Assembly (NCBI RefSeq): GCF_015234585.1
Contig: NZ_JADFCM010000002.1
Coordinates: 209,399 to 273,398, forward strand
Origin: Pseudalkalibacillus hwajinpoensis
GTDB lineage: Bacteria > Bacillota > Bacilli > Bacillales > Guptibacillaceae
DNA: 64,000 nt
Direction of reading: 5' to 3'
Position 1 is the first letter of the stretch; each line of letters begins with the position of its first letter. The position numbers were made by a program, and so were the translations under genes. Under the pieces are notes generated by a model. That model worked only from the letters and a program-made list of their open reading frames with translations. It did not search any database and had not been told where the DNA came from. Of this stretch, positions 26,301-35,230 are shown in pieces.

Positions 26301-28807
26301 TTGTTGGTATGACCAATATGGTTGCAAGTAAAATGTCAAATGGGAAAGATCCATCTTCCACAGAAATTAATCCAGACCAATTTGCTACTAATCTTGGAAA
26401 GCAAATGTATGACAAAGAAAAAGCAAATCATGTTTCTTCCGCTACAGGTACTATACAAAAAGAATTTGATAATAATTTTGGTAGCACAAAACAAGATTAT
26501 ATACAATCTGCTAAGCAATCGATACCTACTAAAAACGCTAACCAAAATGCTCAAACTTTAGCTACTACATCTGCAGATCATATGACAAACGAGTGGTCTG
26601 CGAATAACAAAGGACAATTCGTTACTTCTTACAAGCAAAGTAATCCTGGCAAAAGTGAGGAAGAAGTTGAGATTGCATGGGATAACGCTTCGAAAGAAAA
26701 GAGAAAAGAATTTGTTAGTATGGCTAATTCCGTCGCGAGTAAAATGACGAATGGTAAGGATATTTCATCTACTAATATTAGTACTGATCAATTCGCTACT
26801 AATTTAGGACAAAGAATGTATGACAATGAAAAAGCAAACTATGTAGCCTCTGCTCCTCGTAAATTGTCTAACGAGCAAATAGAATTAGAATTTGATAAAC
26901 AGAATGGATCTAAAAGAGTAGCTTATGTCCAATCTGCAGAAAAAGCAGTAGGGAATTTCACGAAGGTTAATGCTTCGCAATTAGCTAACGAAACTGCGGA
27001 AAACATGACTAATGATTGGGCAAATAAAAACCAATCGAACTTCTCTAAGGATTACAAGGTTCAAAAGCCTGGTGCAAGTCCAGCTGAGGTTGACGTAGCA
27101 TGGACCAAACAAGTTGATGATAAACGAAAAGAAATGATCACCGTAACAACTGGTTTGGCTCAGAAAATGAGCAATGGCCAATCGATTCAAAATACTCAAC
27201 TAGATAGTAAGACTTTTGCAGGTAATTTAGGAAAAGAACTATACGAAAATGAAAAGATGAATTATCGATCGAATTACAAACAACAAGCTAGCGCTTCAGA
27301 CCAACAGCTTGAAATTGAATTTGAGAAGGGACAAGCAGGAACAGGGAGAGCTTATTTCAAAGCTGCTCGAAATGCTGTAAAAGATGTTAATGGTGCCCAA
27401 ATTTATGATAAGTCCGATCTATCTCATGAAGTAAATACTCCTTATCTTGTTTCTCAATTGGCAACCAGGGCAACTAATCAGGAGAAGCAGAAATATATTA
27501 CGGAACAGATTTCTAATATCGTTCCTAAAAATGTGGCGGAAGAAAATTGGCAAACACAAAAAGCTGGTCCTACTTATCAAAGAAACCTCAAAAGTGTTTC
27601 TTCTCAACTACCTAATCGGATTCCTCTGGATAAACGAATTAATGATGGAGCCGTTAAAAAAATGGTAGGCGCCGGTTATAACGGTGGGGTTCACGCCATT
27701 TCTTCAACTCTGGAACTTCCTAAAATCACGAATTTTGTACAAGATACAAAATTAGGTAAATTGGCTGTTGCTGGAACACAAGGAGCGCAAGCAGGCTATC
27801 AAAATGCTTTATTAAATCCTCCGAATGGTGTCGTTTCTAAAGCAATAAATCCCATTGTCGGTGGTACTTCTGGAGCAATGTCTGCTATGAAAACATCTTT
27901 CCAAGAAAAACATGTACCAGAAAATGCGGTTGAAAAGCAAGCAGGTTTCAGAAATGCTGCTGCTTACGCAACGGGTATCGTTGGTGGAGTACGAGGTTAT
28001 AAGAAAGCTAGCACCCTAGCATCTAAACATAATCCATATAATCGCCCGGTTAATGATCAAATCGCAGAAGTATCGGATATCAAGCATCTAGCCCAACAGG
28101 TTGATGACGGTAACGGAAATATGGAAATTGCTAAAGGTTCCGTTCAAATGGTCACGACAAACGACAAAAGCTTTATACAAGTACGTGATCGTACTGGCCA
28201 AACACGGGTTATTTCTAGGCATGGTTCCGGAGATAGTGCATTGAAGGAAGGAGATACAGTATATCAGGATTTAACTGTTAAGGATGATACTTTATTACAA
28301 GATTCTAACCCATATCGTTATGATTCTGCCGGTGGAAAATCTGAATTAAATCGTCGTATTAACGTTTCTCCTAATAATTTGTTGGCAAATCGAAATACAC
28401 GAAAAAATCCAAGAGTCGTTCAAGAAGTTCAGGCTTATAATCAGCAAGTCGATAGTGGACAATTCTATTCCAATGATGTTCAAACTCAAATGAAAGACCT
28501 GAAAATGGTAGTAACAAAAGAGCGCAGCTATATGATAGGAACAGATAGTCAAGGACAAAACCATCGTGTTTCTCCGTATGGATCAGGAGATGCTCGTTTA
28601 AATCCAAATGAAGCACGTAAAGTAAATTATTCTGTTAGAAACAGAAGATATAATCAGGAAGATGCATTCGATGAAGCAGATGAATCTATTAGTTACACTA
28701 CATCTCTTACCCCGGATGATTTGATTCCAGTTAAGAGCAATAAAAGAGCATCTCGAAGGAATGATTTTGAGGCGGTAAGGCATAAGTCTCTTGGAGGTAC
28801 TTTTTAA
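23309..28807 (+). CDS. Giant VirB6/TrbL-like protein with sevenfold repeats
   Basis: An 1832-residue protein. Residues 1-280 are a VirB6/TrbL-type membrane core with about six hydrophobic segments (MILAVFLLLIAIVLAGM, LTLVLFMILGPLMAVML and others). Residues 340-430 are Gly/Ala-rich. Residues about 454-1330 hold seven copies of a soluble unit marked by W-A/S-xxNKxQF and by SNPGxSEEEVExAW; in the central copies MxNGKDxSST and YDNEKA follow. The C-terminal 400 residues are again mixed. VirB6 proteins form the inner-membrane channel; such long exported or cytoplasmic tails are known in Gram-positive systems (TraG/TcpH-like) but the repeats are unusual. The TAATG overlap couples it to the hydrolase gene. 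Confidence 0.8.
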   Translation: MMDIIGDKLADVFNPLFSVIYAWIVKPFLELKLFKTLIYGSSEDEDLVFNTFTPDEIEKIVKPGMDVIMILAVFLLLIAIVLAGMKMSSVAINPANRTYIIEFFKDFAIVAILLLNLPTLYSLIFGVNDAIISVFSVAHDDALMEMKETIEPGDDVLGQMIIQLCLLGLFIWGNFYYMMRKLTLVLFMILGPLMAVMLLIPQTKGITIGWLKEFIGTVFVQSVHACLYWVIALMSITESGLEAVILYIIFIPTAEALRSLLGLGGQMSNGLSKAGAMFGMSALAGMYGSIKGAANDKSVTGALRGAANGVKDGAGRTGESGSDENTENNVKSALGGNTGTDTGTNSLAERMLKPGDVTSKMGKMALGMAGSIAGSPMGPAGAIAGSTVGFGVGGVVGGVAGRVGGAGVEGVKLGAKQLAKGAKSGWQNAKDSYNAESLADEKLANELADADTTSWASNNKEQFMEQMKEKFPDAHEESLEGMWNSKVNDKKSDFLKQARQTVGDIKKNDGAFGKAQQVADKATGRLTEAWADNNKEHFMNEYDRNNPITEENDLATHNMNKQASWNNALENKRNEIADLSNETAKSMSNGLPENHAYINKEDFANMVGAKMLNNEKSAFKEQYREQFNPDATDNEIDSHFDQQHGGQREAYVLAAMGAVKGNKPVKASDLVNESTENMTQQWASDNKEQFVSAYQHNNPSASPQEVSEAWEKELRSQKAVFSNVSNKAAKSMTDGNDLSQNIDPNQYAEHVGNELYNSEKAKHVASAPPMSEMQQEKRFDEEHGDKRQQYIQSAKKSVSTDSGVQNAQSLATASADNITKQWADQNKNQFVTTYKQSNPGSSEEEVETAWSNAVKSKRTELGNIANTVASKMANGKDLSSTNIDSDQFANNVGQQVYDNEKAAYVTTSTSNLQKEFDENNRDKKEQLVQTAKRSISNSQGSPNAQSLASTSAENMTKEWSDNNKGQFITSYKQSNPGKSEAEVEKAWSEAVSGKKQEFVGMTNMVASKMSNGKDPSSTEINPDQFATNLGKQMYDKEKANHVSSATGTIQKEFDNNFGSTKQDYIQSAKQSIPTKNANQNAQTLATTSADHMTNEWSANNKGQFVTSYKQSNPGKSEEEVEIAWDNASKEKRKEFVSMANSVASKMTNGKDISSTNISTDQFATNLGQRMYDNEKANYVASAPRKLSNEQIELEFDKQNGSKRVAYVQSAEKAVGNFTKVNASQLANETAENMTNDWANKNQSNFSKDYKVQKPGASPAEVDVAWTKQVDDKRKEMITVTTGLAQKMSNGQSIQNTQLDSKTFAGNLGKELYENEKMNYRSNYKQQASASDQQLEIEFEKGQAGTGRAYFKAARNAVKDVNGAQIYDKSDLSHEVNTPYLVSQLATRATNQEKQKYITEQISNIVPKNVAEENWQTQKAGPTYQRNLKSVSSQLPNRIPLDKRINDGAVKKMVGAGYNGGVHAISSTLELPKITNFVQDTKLGKLAVAGTQGAQAGYQNALLNPPNGVVSKAINPIVGGTSGAMSAMKTSFQEKHVPENAVEKQAGFRNAAAYATGIVGGVRGYKKASTLASKHNPYNRPVNDQIAEVSDIKHLAQQVDDGNGNMEIAKGSVQMVTTNDKSFIQVRDRTGQTRVISRHGSGDSALKEGDTVYQDLTVKDDTLLQDSNPYRYDSAGGKSELNRRINVSPNNLLANRNTRKNPRVVQEVQAYNQQVDSGQFYSNDVQTQMKDLKMVVTKERSYMIGTDSQGQNHRVSPYGSGDARLNPNEARKVNYSVRNRRYNQEDAFDEADESISYTTSLTPDDLIPVKSNKRASRRNDFEAVRHKSLGGTF
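24671..27300 (+). repeat. Seven coding repeats in the VirB6-like gene
   Basis: The codon for the first Trp of each unit lies at 24671, 24896, 25352, 25772, 26183, 26594 and 27017. Copies 3 to 7 have a period of 411-423 bp (137-141 residues); the two between 25772 and 26594 are exactly 411 bp. The central copies are the most alike, suggesting recent duplication or conversion. Confidence 0.85.
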
Positions 28808-30804
28808 TGGCACTTCCAAAACCTCCCGACGAGAATCAAGGGTCGCAACTACAGCAGATTGCGAAAGATAAAATTAAAAATGCTGCCGCTAAAAAAGGTA
28901 GAAAACTAGCTAAAAAGATTGCAAAAAAGGGTGCTAAATTAGCTCTTAAAGTTGTTAAACACGCAGTGGCCGCTTTAGTAAAACTTCTATTATCCTTATT
29001 GGGAGGCGTTAGCCTCCCTGTAATAGGGATCATGATTGGAGTATTTGTAGTAATTGTGGTTGCTTTTATGGTTTCTTCTCTAATGTTTGGAACAGGAACA
29101 GGATTAGAAGGGGATGAATTAGACCTTCATAAGTATATAGTTGAACAATCAGAAGGAACTGTCGATATGGATGACCCCCTTCAAAGGCCATATAGAGTAC
29201 CTGAAGAATTAATAGCAGCTGTTATTCAATTGGATACGGTTAAACAAAAAGATGAAGATGAAATTAAGGAACTCATAAGAACAATGGCTGATGCACTCGC
29301 TCCAGAATTTATGTATGATGACTTCAACGAATGGACGGAAACGAAAACCAAAGTATGTGAAGATGGAGACTGTGGCTCTTGGAGCAAAGTAAAAAGAAAA
29401 GATAAGTGGGTTACCAAATTAACCTCGGTTGATTACTGGAATGGTTCGACAACCTTTACCCACACTCAAAGAACCACTGATTGGAAAAGTAAAACAAAAG
29501 TAAGCTATCGAACGGACACTTGGACTGAGACTGAGGAGTACGAAGTCACAGAACGATATCCTTACGTAACTTATGAAAATGGTGTGAGAGTAATTAGGTA
29601 TCGCGATCGTGTTGTTACGAAAACGCGAGAAGTAGAAAAATCAAAGAAAGTAAAAATCGAAACAACAACTAAAACACGTTATCAAAAATTCGACACCTCT
29701 GAAAACACTACTGAAGATTACAGCACATTTGATGCTATTTTGAATTCAAATGGATTTACTATGAATGATAAAAGGGTCGTAGAAATTAATTATCTTTTTG
29801 CAGATGGACAAATGGCTTATATTGACTGGCTATCAGGTATGGGAAGTGGATTTGGAAATTATACTGGGTTTGATGGAACTATCATTCCTGGGGAGGGAGT
29901 ACCTCCACAATACATGCCATTCTACTTAGAGGCAGAAAAAAAATATGCAGTAGATTGGTTTGTTTTAGCAGCTATTCATTTTGTAGAGACCGGTTTCTCT
30001 ACCCACCCAACTATGACTTCAGGAGTTGGGGCAGAAGGTCCGTTTCAGTTTATGAAATGTACTTGGCTAGGATGGGCATACCCAGGTTGTACTGGCGGTT
30101 TAGGGAATGCTTCTATCCCAAATGAAATTAAAACTAATCCTGCAATGATCAATAGATATAATGGATATGGTCGAGATGCAAATGGAGATGGAAAAGCAGA
30201 TCCTTGGGATATTGAAGATGCAGTAGCAACAGCGGCTTATTATTTATCAAAAAACGGGTATTCCTTAGATCAACGCAAAGCAGTATATGCTTACAACCAT
30301 GCAGGTTGGTATGTTGATAAAGTCATGAAAAATGCTGATAAGTTCAAATCACAGGCTACGTATGTACCAGGTGAAGGCAATCTACCTCCCGCTACTAGTG
30401 GTGATTTTATGAGACCAGCTACAGGTAGTATTACATCAGGGTATGGAGGAAGATGGGGGAAGCTCCACGCTGGTGTAGATATTGGTGGAGGTGGAAGAAC
30501 TCAAGCAGTTCCAATTGTTGCAGCTGCTGATGGTGTAGTAGTGCGATCATACCTTTCAAGTTCCTATGGTAATTGCGTTATTATAAGGCACAAAATAAAT
30601 GGTGTGCAATATGAAACGCTTTATGCTCACATGACTCACAGGACCGTTGCAAATGGGCAAACGGTTAGTAAAGGACAAATGTTAGGGAATATGGGTAATA
30701 CAGGTCATTCGACCGGAAAACATCTACACTTCGAAGTCCATAAGGGTTCTTGGAACATAAATAAATCCGATAGTATAGACCCTGTGCTAGTAGTGCCATT
30801 TTAG
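28807..30804 (+). CDS. Bifunctional peptidoglycan hydrolase: lytic transglycosylase plus M23 peptidase
   Basis: The wall-opening enzyme of the secretion system (VirB1 role). In 665 residues: a very basic start, a TM helix near 55-90, a Thr/Lys-rich strand region (about 170-300), then an SLT-like domain (FVLAAIHFVETGFS near 386, GPFQFMKCTWLGW). The SLT domain carries a DANGDGKADPWD loop that looks like a calcium-binding repeat. Last is a LytM/M23 domain with HAGVD near 554 and HLHFEVH near 638, the zinc ligands. It is coupled to the VirB6-like gene and ends the operon. The closely similar M23 domain at 58.9 kb is on another protein. Confidence 0.92.
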   Translation: MALPKPPDENQGSQLQQIAKDKIKNAAAKKGRKLAKKIAKKGAKLALKVVKHAVAALVKLLLSLLGGVSLPVIGIMIGVFVVIVVAFMVSSLMFGTGTGLEGDELDLHKYIVEQSEGTVDMDDPLQRPYRVPEELIAAVIQLDTVKQKDEDEIKELIRTMADALAPEFMYDDFNEWTETKTKVCEDGDCGSWSKVKRKDKWVTKLTSVDYWNGSTTFTHTQRTTDWKSKTKVSYRTDTWTETEEYEVTERYPYVTYENGVRVIRYRDRVVTKTREVEKSKKVKIETTTKTRYQKFDTSENTTEDYSTFDAILNSNGFTMNDKRVVEINYLFADGQMAYIDWLSGMGSGFGNYTGFDGTIIPGEGVPPQYMPFYLEAEKKYAVDWFVLAAIHFVETGFSTHPTMTSGVGAEGPFQFMKCTWLGWAYPGCTGGLGNASIPNEIKTNPAMINRYNGYGRDANGDGKADPWDIEDAVATAAYYLSKNGYSLDQRKAVYAYNHAGWYVDKVMKNADKFKSQATYVPGEGNLPPATSGDFMRPATGSITSGYGGRWGKLHAGVDIGGGGRTQAVPIVAAADGVVVRSYLSSSYGNCVIIRHKINGVQYETLYAHMTHRTVANGQTVSKGQMLGNMGNTGHSTGKHLHFEVHKGSWNINKSDSIDPVLVVPF

Positions 30805-30980
30805 TCTAATACTGTCGAATTATGTCGAATATATTATTAAATTACAAAAGAATCCTTAAATTACAAAATAAAATATTTAATTCTCTATAATAAAGAATCC
30901 TTAATTTAGTTAGCTTATATTTATTATACTACCTAAAGTTTTAAATGCAAATTTTAATGAAATCCCTTCAAGGAGTTAAA
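30805..30980. other. Intergenic, no clear features
   Basis: AT-rich DNA after the secretion operon. No terminator with a clear stem and T run was found at the end of the hydrolase gene. A promoter for the next gene is likely but not distinct. Confidence 0.3.
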
Positions 30981-31607
30981 ATGAAAAAAATTATATTAAG
31001 TTGTCTTAGTTTGATGACAATCACTGTGGTAATTTCCTTGTTAGTTTATTTAGGTAGAGACCATGCAGAAGAGCTTCCTATAAATAAAGAATCTCAAAAT
31101 GAAATATTACAAGAGATTAAAAAAGTTGAAGCTCAAGAGGAGATAGTAAGGAAATGGGTGAATACTTCGGATTATGATGGAGGGTTTGTAGATCATCCCG
31201 ATGAAGAGATTTTAGCTAAATACAAAAATAAGAAGGGAGTAGTTGAATATCTTTTCGCCACAGTTTTAATGGATAATCCTGAACTCTTTATCCAGGCATT
31301 TGATACTGAAACTATCTCAAAGGACTTATTTAAAGATGATGAAATAGATAAAAAGATAGTAGCGCAAAGAATGATGGATCGTATCTCCAGAAACAAAACG
31401 CTGGTCGGAGTTGGCTATACACCACTAAAAGGTTCTTTTGGAGCAGAGAAGGATGAGTCAAAAGTAATTTTGCGTTATAAAGATGATTTAGAGGTTAGCT
31501 TAGAACTTAGCTTTGTTAAAGGTGGTACAGCCCATGCAGAGGATGATGAAATTTATTCAGTTAGCACTTCTGCCTGGGACATGATTGATCAAATAGAATC
31601 GCACTAA
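30981..31607 (+). CDS. Exported protein of unknown function
   Basis: A 208-residue protein with a signal-anchor start, MKKIILSCLSLMTITVVISL, and a soluble Glu/Lys-rich outside domain. I see no lipobox, although the early Cys lies within the hydrophobic part. The AAGGAG site fixes the ATG; the frame extends upstream. It may be accessory to the conjugation apparatus given its place right after the operon. The family is not recognised. Confidence 0.65.
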   Translation: MKKIILSCLSLMTITVVISLLVYLGRDHAEELPINKESQNEILQEIKKVEAQEEIVRKWVNTSDYDGGFVDHPDEEILAKYKNKKGVVEYLFATVLMDNPELFIQAFDTETISKDLFKDDEIDKKIVAQRMMDRISRNKTLVGVGYTPLKGSFGAEKDESKVILRYKDDLEVSLELSFVKGGTAHAEDDEIYSVSTSAWDMIDQIESH

Positions 31608-31637
31608 CCTTTAATGGTTAGTGCGATTCTTGTTTTT
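31596..31637. terminator. Bidirectional terminator
   Basis: GAATCGCACTAACC/GGTTAGTGCGATTC with a six-base loop and a T run. It ends the exported-protein gene and the convergent HNH-repeat gene. Confidence 0.9.
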
Positions 31638-32171
31638 ATAATACTGAATTTCTTTTGAAGTTAAATACTTATACAGCGTACTATAGGATGGAAGGTTGTT
31701 CGTCCTGGCATATTGGTTCCAATACTCTCTACTTACAAAAAAGTCAATATGGTCATTGAGAATCTGCTCAATATCACTTTTAGTATACCCGCTTTTCCTT
31801 ATCTTTGAAGCAGGAGGCAAGTTGAGTGCTTCACGAGTAGAGTTCCATGAACCAAACTCGTTAATATACGTTTGAGGTGAAGGAAGGTGTTGCTCACTAG
31901 CATACTTTTCCCATCTTCTCTTTGTTGAGAAATGGTTGATATTCTTCTTACCAATATGGATTAATTCATCCCTGGTGTATTTCTCCCGCTGCCTTATCTT
32001 AGGTATCTCCAATAATTGCTTTGTTTTGTTCCATGAACCAAACCGCTTTATTAACGTTATAGAGCGGGGGAGGTTATGGGTATTAGCATATTTATCCCAT
32101 GCTCTAACAGTCGTCATAGCCTGTGTATGAGGTTTGAGTAATTGTATTATTTCTTCATCGCCAAGTTTCAT
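31611..32171 (-). CDS. Protein with three homing-endonuclease-associated (HNH) repeats
   Basis: A 186-residue basic protein built of three copies of a unit: W-x2-YAxxxNLPxxxTxIxxFGSWNxTxxxL. They contain WDKYANTHNLP, WEKYASEQHLP and WNQYARTNNLP. Such repeats accompany HNH or homing endonucleases and bind DNA, but no HNH catalytic motif is present here. It overlaps the end of the membrane protein gene (ATGA), so the two are probably one unit. The second ATG, after AGAAGGA, is the preferred start; 32180 is the alternative. Confidence 0.75.
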   Translation of the reverse strand: MKLGDEEIIQLLKPHTQAMTTVRAWDKYANTHNLPRSITLIKRFGSWNKTKQLLEIPKIRQREKYTRDELIHIGKKNINHFSTKRRWEKYASEQHLPSPQTYINEFGSWNSTREALNLPPASKIRKSGYTKSDIEQILNDHIDFFVSREYWNQYARTNNLPSYSTLYKYLTSKEIQYYKNKNRTNH

Positions 32172-32176
32172 TCTAT

Positions 32177-33400
32177 TCATCCTTCTGCTTGTCGAGCGTT
32201 TTGTTCTTGTTCCCAAATGTACTGAACAGCGCCTTCGTTACTTGCATTATACTTTTTGATTTCTGATACAAAGTGATCAAAATCTTCTTTATTCGTAGCA
32301 TCTGAAATTTGTTGTTTCAAATACTCTTTACCTGAAAAGTATAGATTTTGTTGTTCTTCAATGAAGTGAATAAAGTGTTTATAATACCTGTAAAACTTCA
32401 GTTTTGGATGAATTTCTTTTGCTCTAGACAAATCTACATAAGTTTCGATTTCATCGTATTTAAAATAAGTAAATGTATGTCTAAAAGGGTCAAAATCTAC
32501 ATTATTAGAACTTTGGGTATCAGGATAGTCAGTCTTCCTGATATATTCTTTATGTTTATCTAATTGAAATTTACCATCTTTCATAGAACCAGTAAGTTTA
32601 ATTTTTTCACCAACAAAGGTATCAGGATCATTAAAGATTGGTAAGCATTTCGGAGCAACTGGCTTTGGAATTAAGATACATAAATCTCGTTCATAAGTAA
32701 TTCCTAATAAGAAAAAATAATCACCTTTTGTGGGAAGTCTGTTAAGTCTATTATAGGCTTCCTCAAAAGTAAGGACATTATTTTGTACCATTATTTCTTC
32801 GTCTAAGTTTGGGCGTTTCTCCTGTGGCTCTTTTCCATTTATAACATTAGTAAATAATTCGTCTCTTTCTTTTTCCAATCTCTTTTTTTCATCTTCTATA
32901 CCAGCATTTATAAAATAATCAATTACCTCTTTATTTATCGCTAATCTTTTTTTCTCCACATAGCCCTTAGGATCAAGTCTTTTTTCATCCTTATCGGCTA
33001 TAAATCCTAATAAAAGAATAAACCAATACAGTAACACTAGAGGAAAGAATACTACAGACATTAACCCAATTAGGATCTTCTGAAAAAATTCGTTTTGAGT
33101 AATAGCAACTATAAAGAGGGTAATGGCCAGTAATATCGAACCTATTAACATTAAAGCTAGTGATAGAGCAAAGGCAGCCACCATAATTCGATAAAATGTC
33201 ATACCTGGTGCTCCATCTATAATAAGTCCCATTGAATCTAATAAAGATACGACTCCTATAAATTTAAATAACGGAAGTACTTGGTCCCAATAAGCCGCTA
33301 TTACAATAGTGAGTATAATCCCCATAAGTCCAGCTAAGCCAGTTTTTTTACCTCTATGATACATAAGTGCTGAATCCACAAAATGTAGTACTGTATTCAT
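32177..33400 (-). CDS. Multipass membrane protein of unknown function
   Basis: A 407-residue protein. Residues 20-145 hold four hydrophobic segments in two pairs (GIILTIVIAAYW, ALSLALMLIGSILLAITLFIVAI, VVFFPLVLLYWFILLLGFI). A cytoplasmic domain of about 260 residues follows, charged and with YNRLNRLPTKGDYFFLLGI. I do not recognise it. It is upstream of, and overlaps, the HNH-repeat gene. A membrane effector with a DNA-binding partner would fit an accessory defence or regulatory pair, but there is no direct evidence. Confidence 0.65.
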   Translation of the reverse strand: MNTVLHFVDSALMYHRGKKTGLAGLMGIILTIVIAAYWDQVLPLFKFIGVVSLLDSMGLIIDGAPGMTFYRIMVAAFALSLALMLIGSILLAITLFIVAITQNEFFQKILIGLMSVVFFPLVLLYWFILLLGFIADKDEKRLDPKGYVEKKRLAINKEVIDYFINAGIEDEKKRLEKERDELFTNVINGKEPQEKRPNLDEEIMVQNNVLTFEEAYNRLNRLPTKGDYFFLLGITYERDLCILIPKPVAPKCLPIFNDPDTFVGEKIKLTGSMKDGKFQLDKHKEYIRKTDYPDTQSSNNVDFDPFRHTFTYFKYDEIETYVDLSRAKEIHPKLKFYRYYKHFIHFIEEQQNLYFSGKEYLKQQISDATNKEDFDHFVSEIKKYNASNEGAVQYIWEQEQNARQAEG

Positions 33401-33469
33401 ATTTTCACCGCCAATCTAATTGTATAACGATTATACCACAAATAAATAAAGTTAGCGTAATTTCTAAAA

Positions 33470-33655
33470 ATCATTCTATTTTTCAAAAAACCTCGCTATC
33501 AAATGTTCGTTTTTGATAATAACCGTGAAACTCACCTCTATCCGTTCAAAACTCCTCTAAAACAAGTATCAAAAACCATCTCATAATCAAAGTTCCAATA
33601 TATACTACTGCTAACCTTTTTGATAATATAGAAGTACCACCAATCGAAAAGGGGA
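33470..33655. promoter_or_regulatory. Res-like recombination site upstream of the resolvase
   Basis: A dyad TATCAAA/TTTTTGATA occupies 33497-33518, and further half sites of the TATCAAAAA/TTTTTGATA type follow near 33568 and 33619. Three such sub-sites upstream of a serine resolvase gene form the usual res site, which also overlaps the promoter. Confidence 0.65.
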
Positions 33656-33662
33656 GATCGTT

Positions 33663-34229
33663 ATGTTATTTGGATACGCTCGAGTCAGTACGAAGGATCA
33701 AAACTTACATATGCAATTTGACGCTCTAAAGAAATACGGAGTTGAAGAGAAAAACATCTACTCAGAGAAAATCACTGGAACGAAAAAGGATCGTCCTGCG
33801 TTTATGGAAATGCTGAAGTATCTAAGAGAAGGGGATACGGTCGTGGTTTATAAACTTGATCGAATCGGTCGGAGTACGAAGCACCTGGTGGACCTGATTA
33901 ACGACTTTCAGGAGAAGGGCATCAACTTTGTTTCGATCAATGAAAACATCGATACGACTACGGCGATGGGGAAGCTCGTATTTACAATCTTCAGTGGCTT
34001 GGCACAGTTTGAGCGCGACATTATCTCAGAGCGAACTAAGTCAGGGTTGGATGCAGCGAGAGCGAGGGGACGAAAGGGAGGAAGACCGAAAAAAGACCAA
34101 TCCAAGTTGGATATGGCCTTTCGGATGTATGATAGCAAGGAGTACAGCATTCAAGAGATATTGAATGCGACTGGTATTAGTAGAGCTACTTTTTATAGAT
34201 ATCTTAGCGAACAAAGAGAATCAAAGTAG
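33663..34229 (+). CDS. Serine recombinase (resolvase/invertase family)
   Basis: A 188-residue resolvase. The catalytic Ser is S9 in GYARVSTKDQ. Other conserved parts are TGTKKDRPAFMEML, LDRIGRS, GLAQFERDIISERT and a C-terminal helix-turn-helix, SIQEILNATGISRATFYRYL. Length is standard. With its adjacent res-like region it would resolve plasmid multimers or invert a segment. No transposase gene is next to it, so a stand-alone plasmid role is likelier than a Tn3 remnant. Site GGGGAGA precedes the ATG. Confidence 0.95.
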   Translation: MLFGYARVSTKDQNLHMQFDALKKYGVEEKNIYSEKITGTKKDRPAFMEMLKYLREGDTVVVYKLDRIGRSTKHLVDLINDFQEKGINFVSINENIDTTTAMGKLVFTIFSGLAQFERDIISERTKSGLDAARARGRKGGRPKKDQSKLDMAFRMYDSKEYSIQEILNATGISRATFYRYLSEQRESK

Positions 34230-34244
34230 TTTATTTTAAACTTA

Positions 34245-35213
34245 TTATATCTGTAGTGCAGTATTAACCCTGGTTAATATTTCATCACCAATCCATTGCG
34301 TAAAATCTTCAATAGAATTGGTATTCCAAGTATTTTGATTTCTAGCAATTTCGTACCCTTGGAATAAACTAGGAATTATTTTAGTGTAAGCTAATATGGT
34401 TAGTAATATTTTTCTATTATCATCAAGATATGCATTGCTAAATCTTCCTTCATATTCGTATTCCGAAATTTGAAGATTTCCCTTCGCTCCCAGGACTAAT
34501 GGAAGACGTTCATTTTCATAATCAATAGAAACACTAAGCGCTTTTAAAGGATCATTCATAAATAAAAAAGCTAAGGTTCCAAGTATGGCCGATATTCTTT
34601 CACCATCTCCTGATAAATTATGTGTAGAATCTTGTGTAGTCCCATGAAAACCTGTCCATGATCTTATGGCTGTATGTGGAGCTCTATTTACTATTCTATT
34701 TCCACGTGTAAAGGCATTGAGTATCCAATAAAAAAAGTCGTTTTGAATTTGAAATGTTTGTGGGTGTCTTATAGTTTCTCCCCATATATCGCTTGGAAGT
34801 AAATCGTTGGTGAAGGTATTCAAAGAAGAGCCCGGTGGAAGCCATGGAGCAAAATAGACTTTTTCTTCGTATTCAAAAAATACTGATTTGACTTCAGTAA
34901 TATTTACTCTATCACTTTTTTGAACTAAGGAATTTCTTAGTTGTGGATCTTCAAACCATTTGTCTTTTCTCTTGGTTCTTTCATTATAACCCTGGATAAA
35001 TATAAAACGAATCTCTTCTCTAGTACCAGCTTGGAGATTTTGAATATTCATTCCTCGATTATTGATAACATTCCAACGTTTAGTTAGCACCTCATGATCT
35101 GGCCAATCTTCATCTTCTACAGGCTCATCTAATACCGAATTATGTTCTAGCAGTTGTGCAGCTTGATTTAAGTCATTGATGTCTGTCAGACAAACCAGTG
35201 AGACATTAAACAT
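34245..35213 (-). CDS. Unknown protein, third gene of a three-gene operon
   Basis: A 322-residue soluble protein with many aromatic residues and strand-rich stretches (EVKSVFFEYEEKVYFAPW). No known motif is seen. The ATG has a strong AGGAG site. It lies 17 bases after the TM protein gene of the same operon. The set is isolated between a resolvase and a HEPN gene, has lower GC than the secretion operon by eye, and looks like accessory cargo. A defence role is a guess from context. Confidence 0.65.
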   Translation of the reverse strand: MFNVSLVCLTDINDLNQAAQLLEHNSVLDEPVEDEDWPDHEVLTKRWNVINNRGMNIQNLQAGTREEIRFIFIQGYNERTKRKDKWFEDPQLRNSLVQKSDRVNITEVKSVFFEYEEKVYFAPWLPPGSSLNTFTNDLLPSDIWGETIRHPQTFQIQNDFFYWILNAFTRGNRIVNRAPHTAIRSWTGFHGTTQDSTHNLSGDGERISAILGTLAFLFMNDPLKALSVSIDYENERLPLVLGAKGNLQISEYEYEGRFSNAYLDDNRKILLTILAYTKIIPSLFQGYEIARNQNTWNTNSIEDFTQWIGDEILTRVNTALQI

Positions 35214-35230
35214 ACTACCACTCCTCTTTT

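Noticed and set aside
19519..30804. Complete conjugation module including relaxase and coupling protein
   Set aside because: Only mating-pair formation genes are visible; no relaxase HUH motif or VirD4-type ATPase was found, so they must lie outside or be absent.
33470..34229. Resolvase as part of a Tn3-type transposon
   Set aside because: No transposase fragment or 38-bp inverted ends were noticed nearby; a stand-alone plasmid resolvase fits better.
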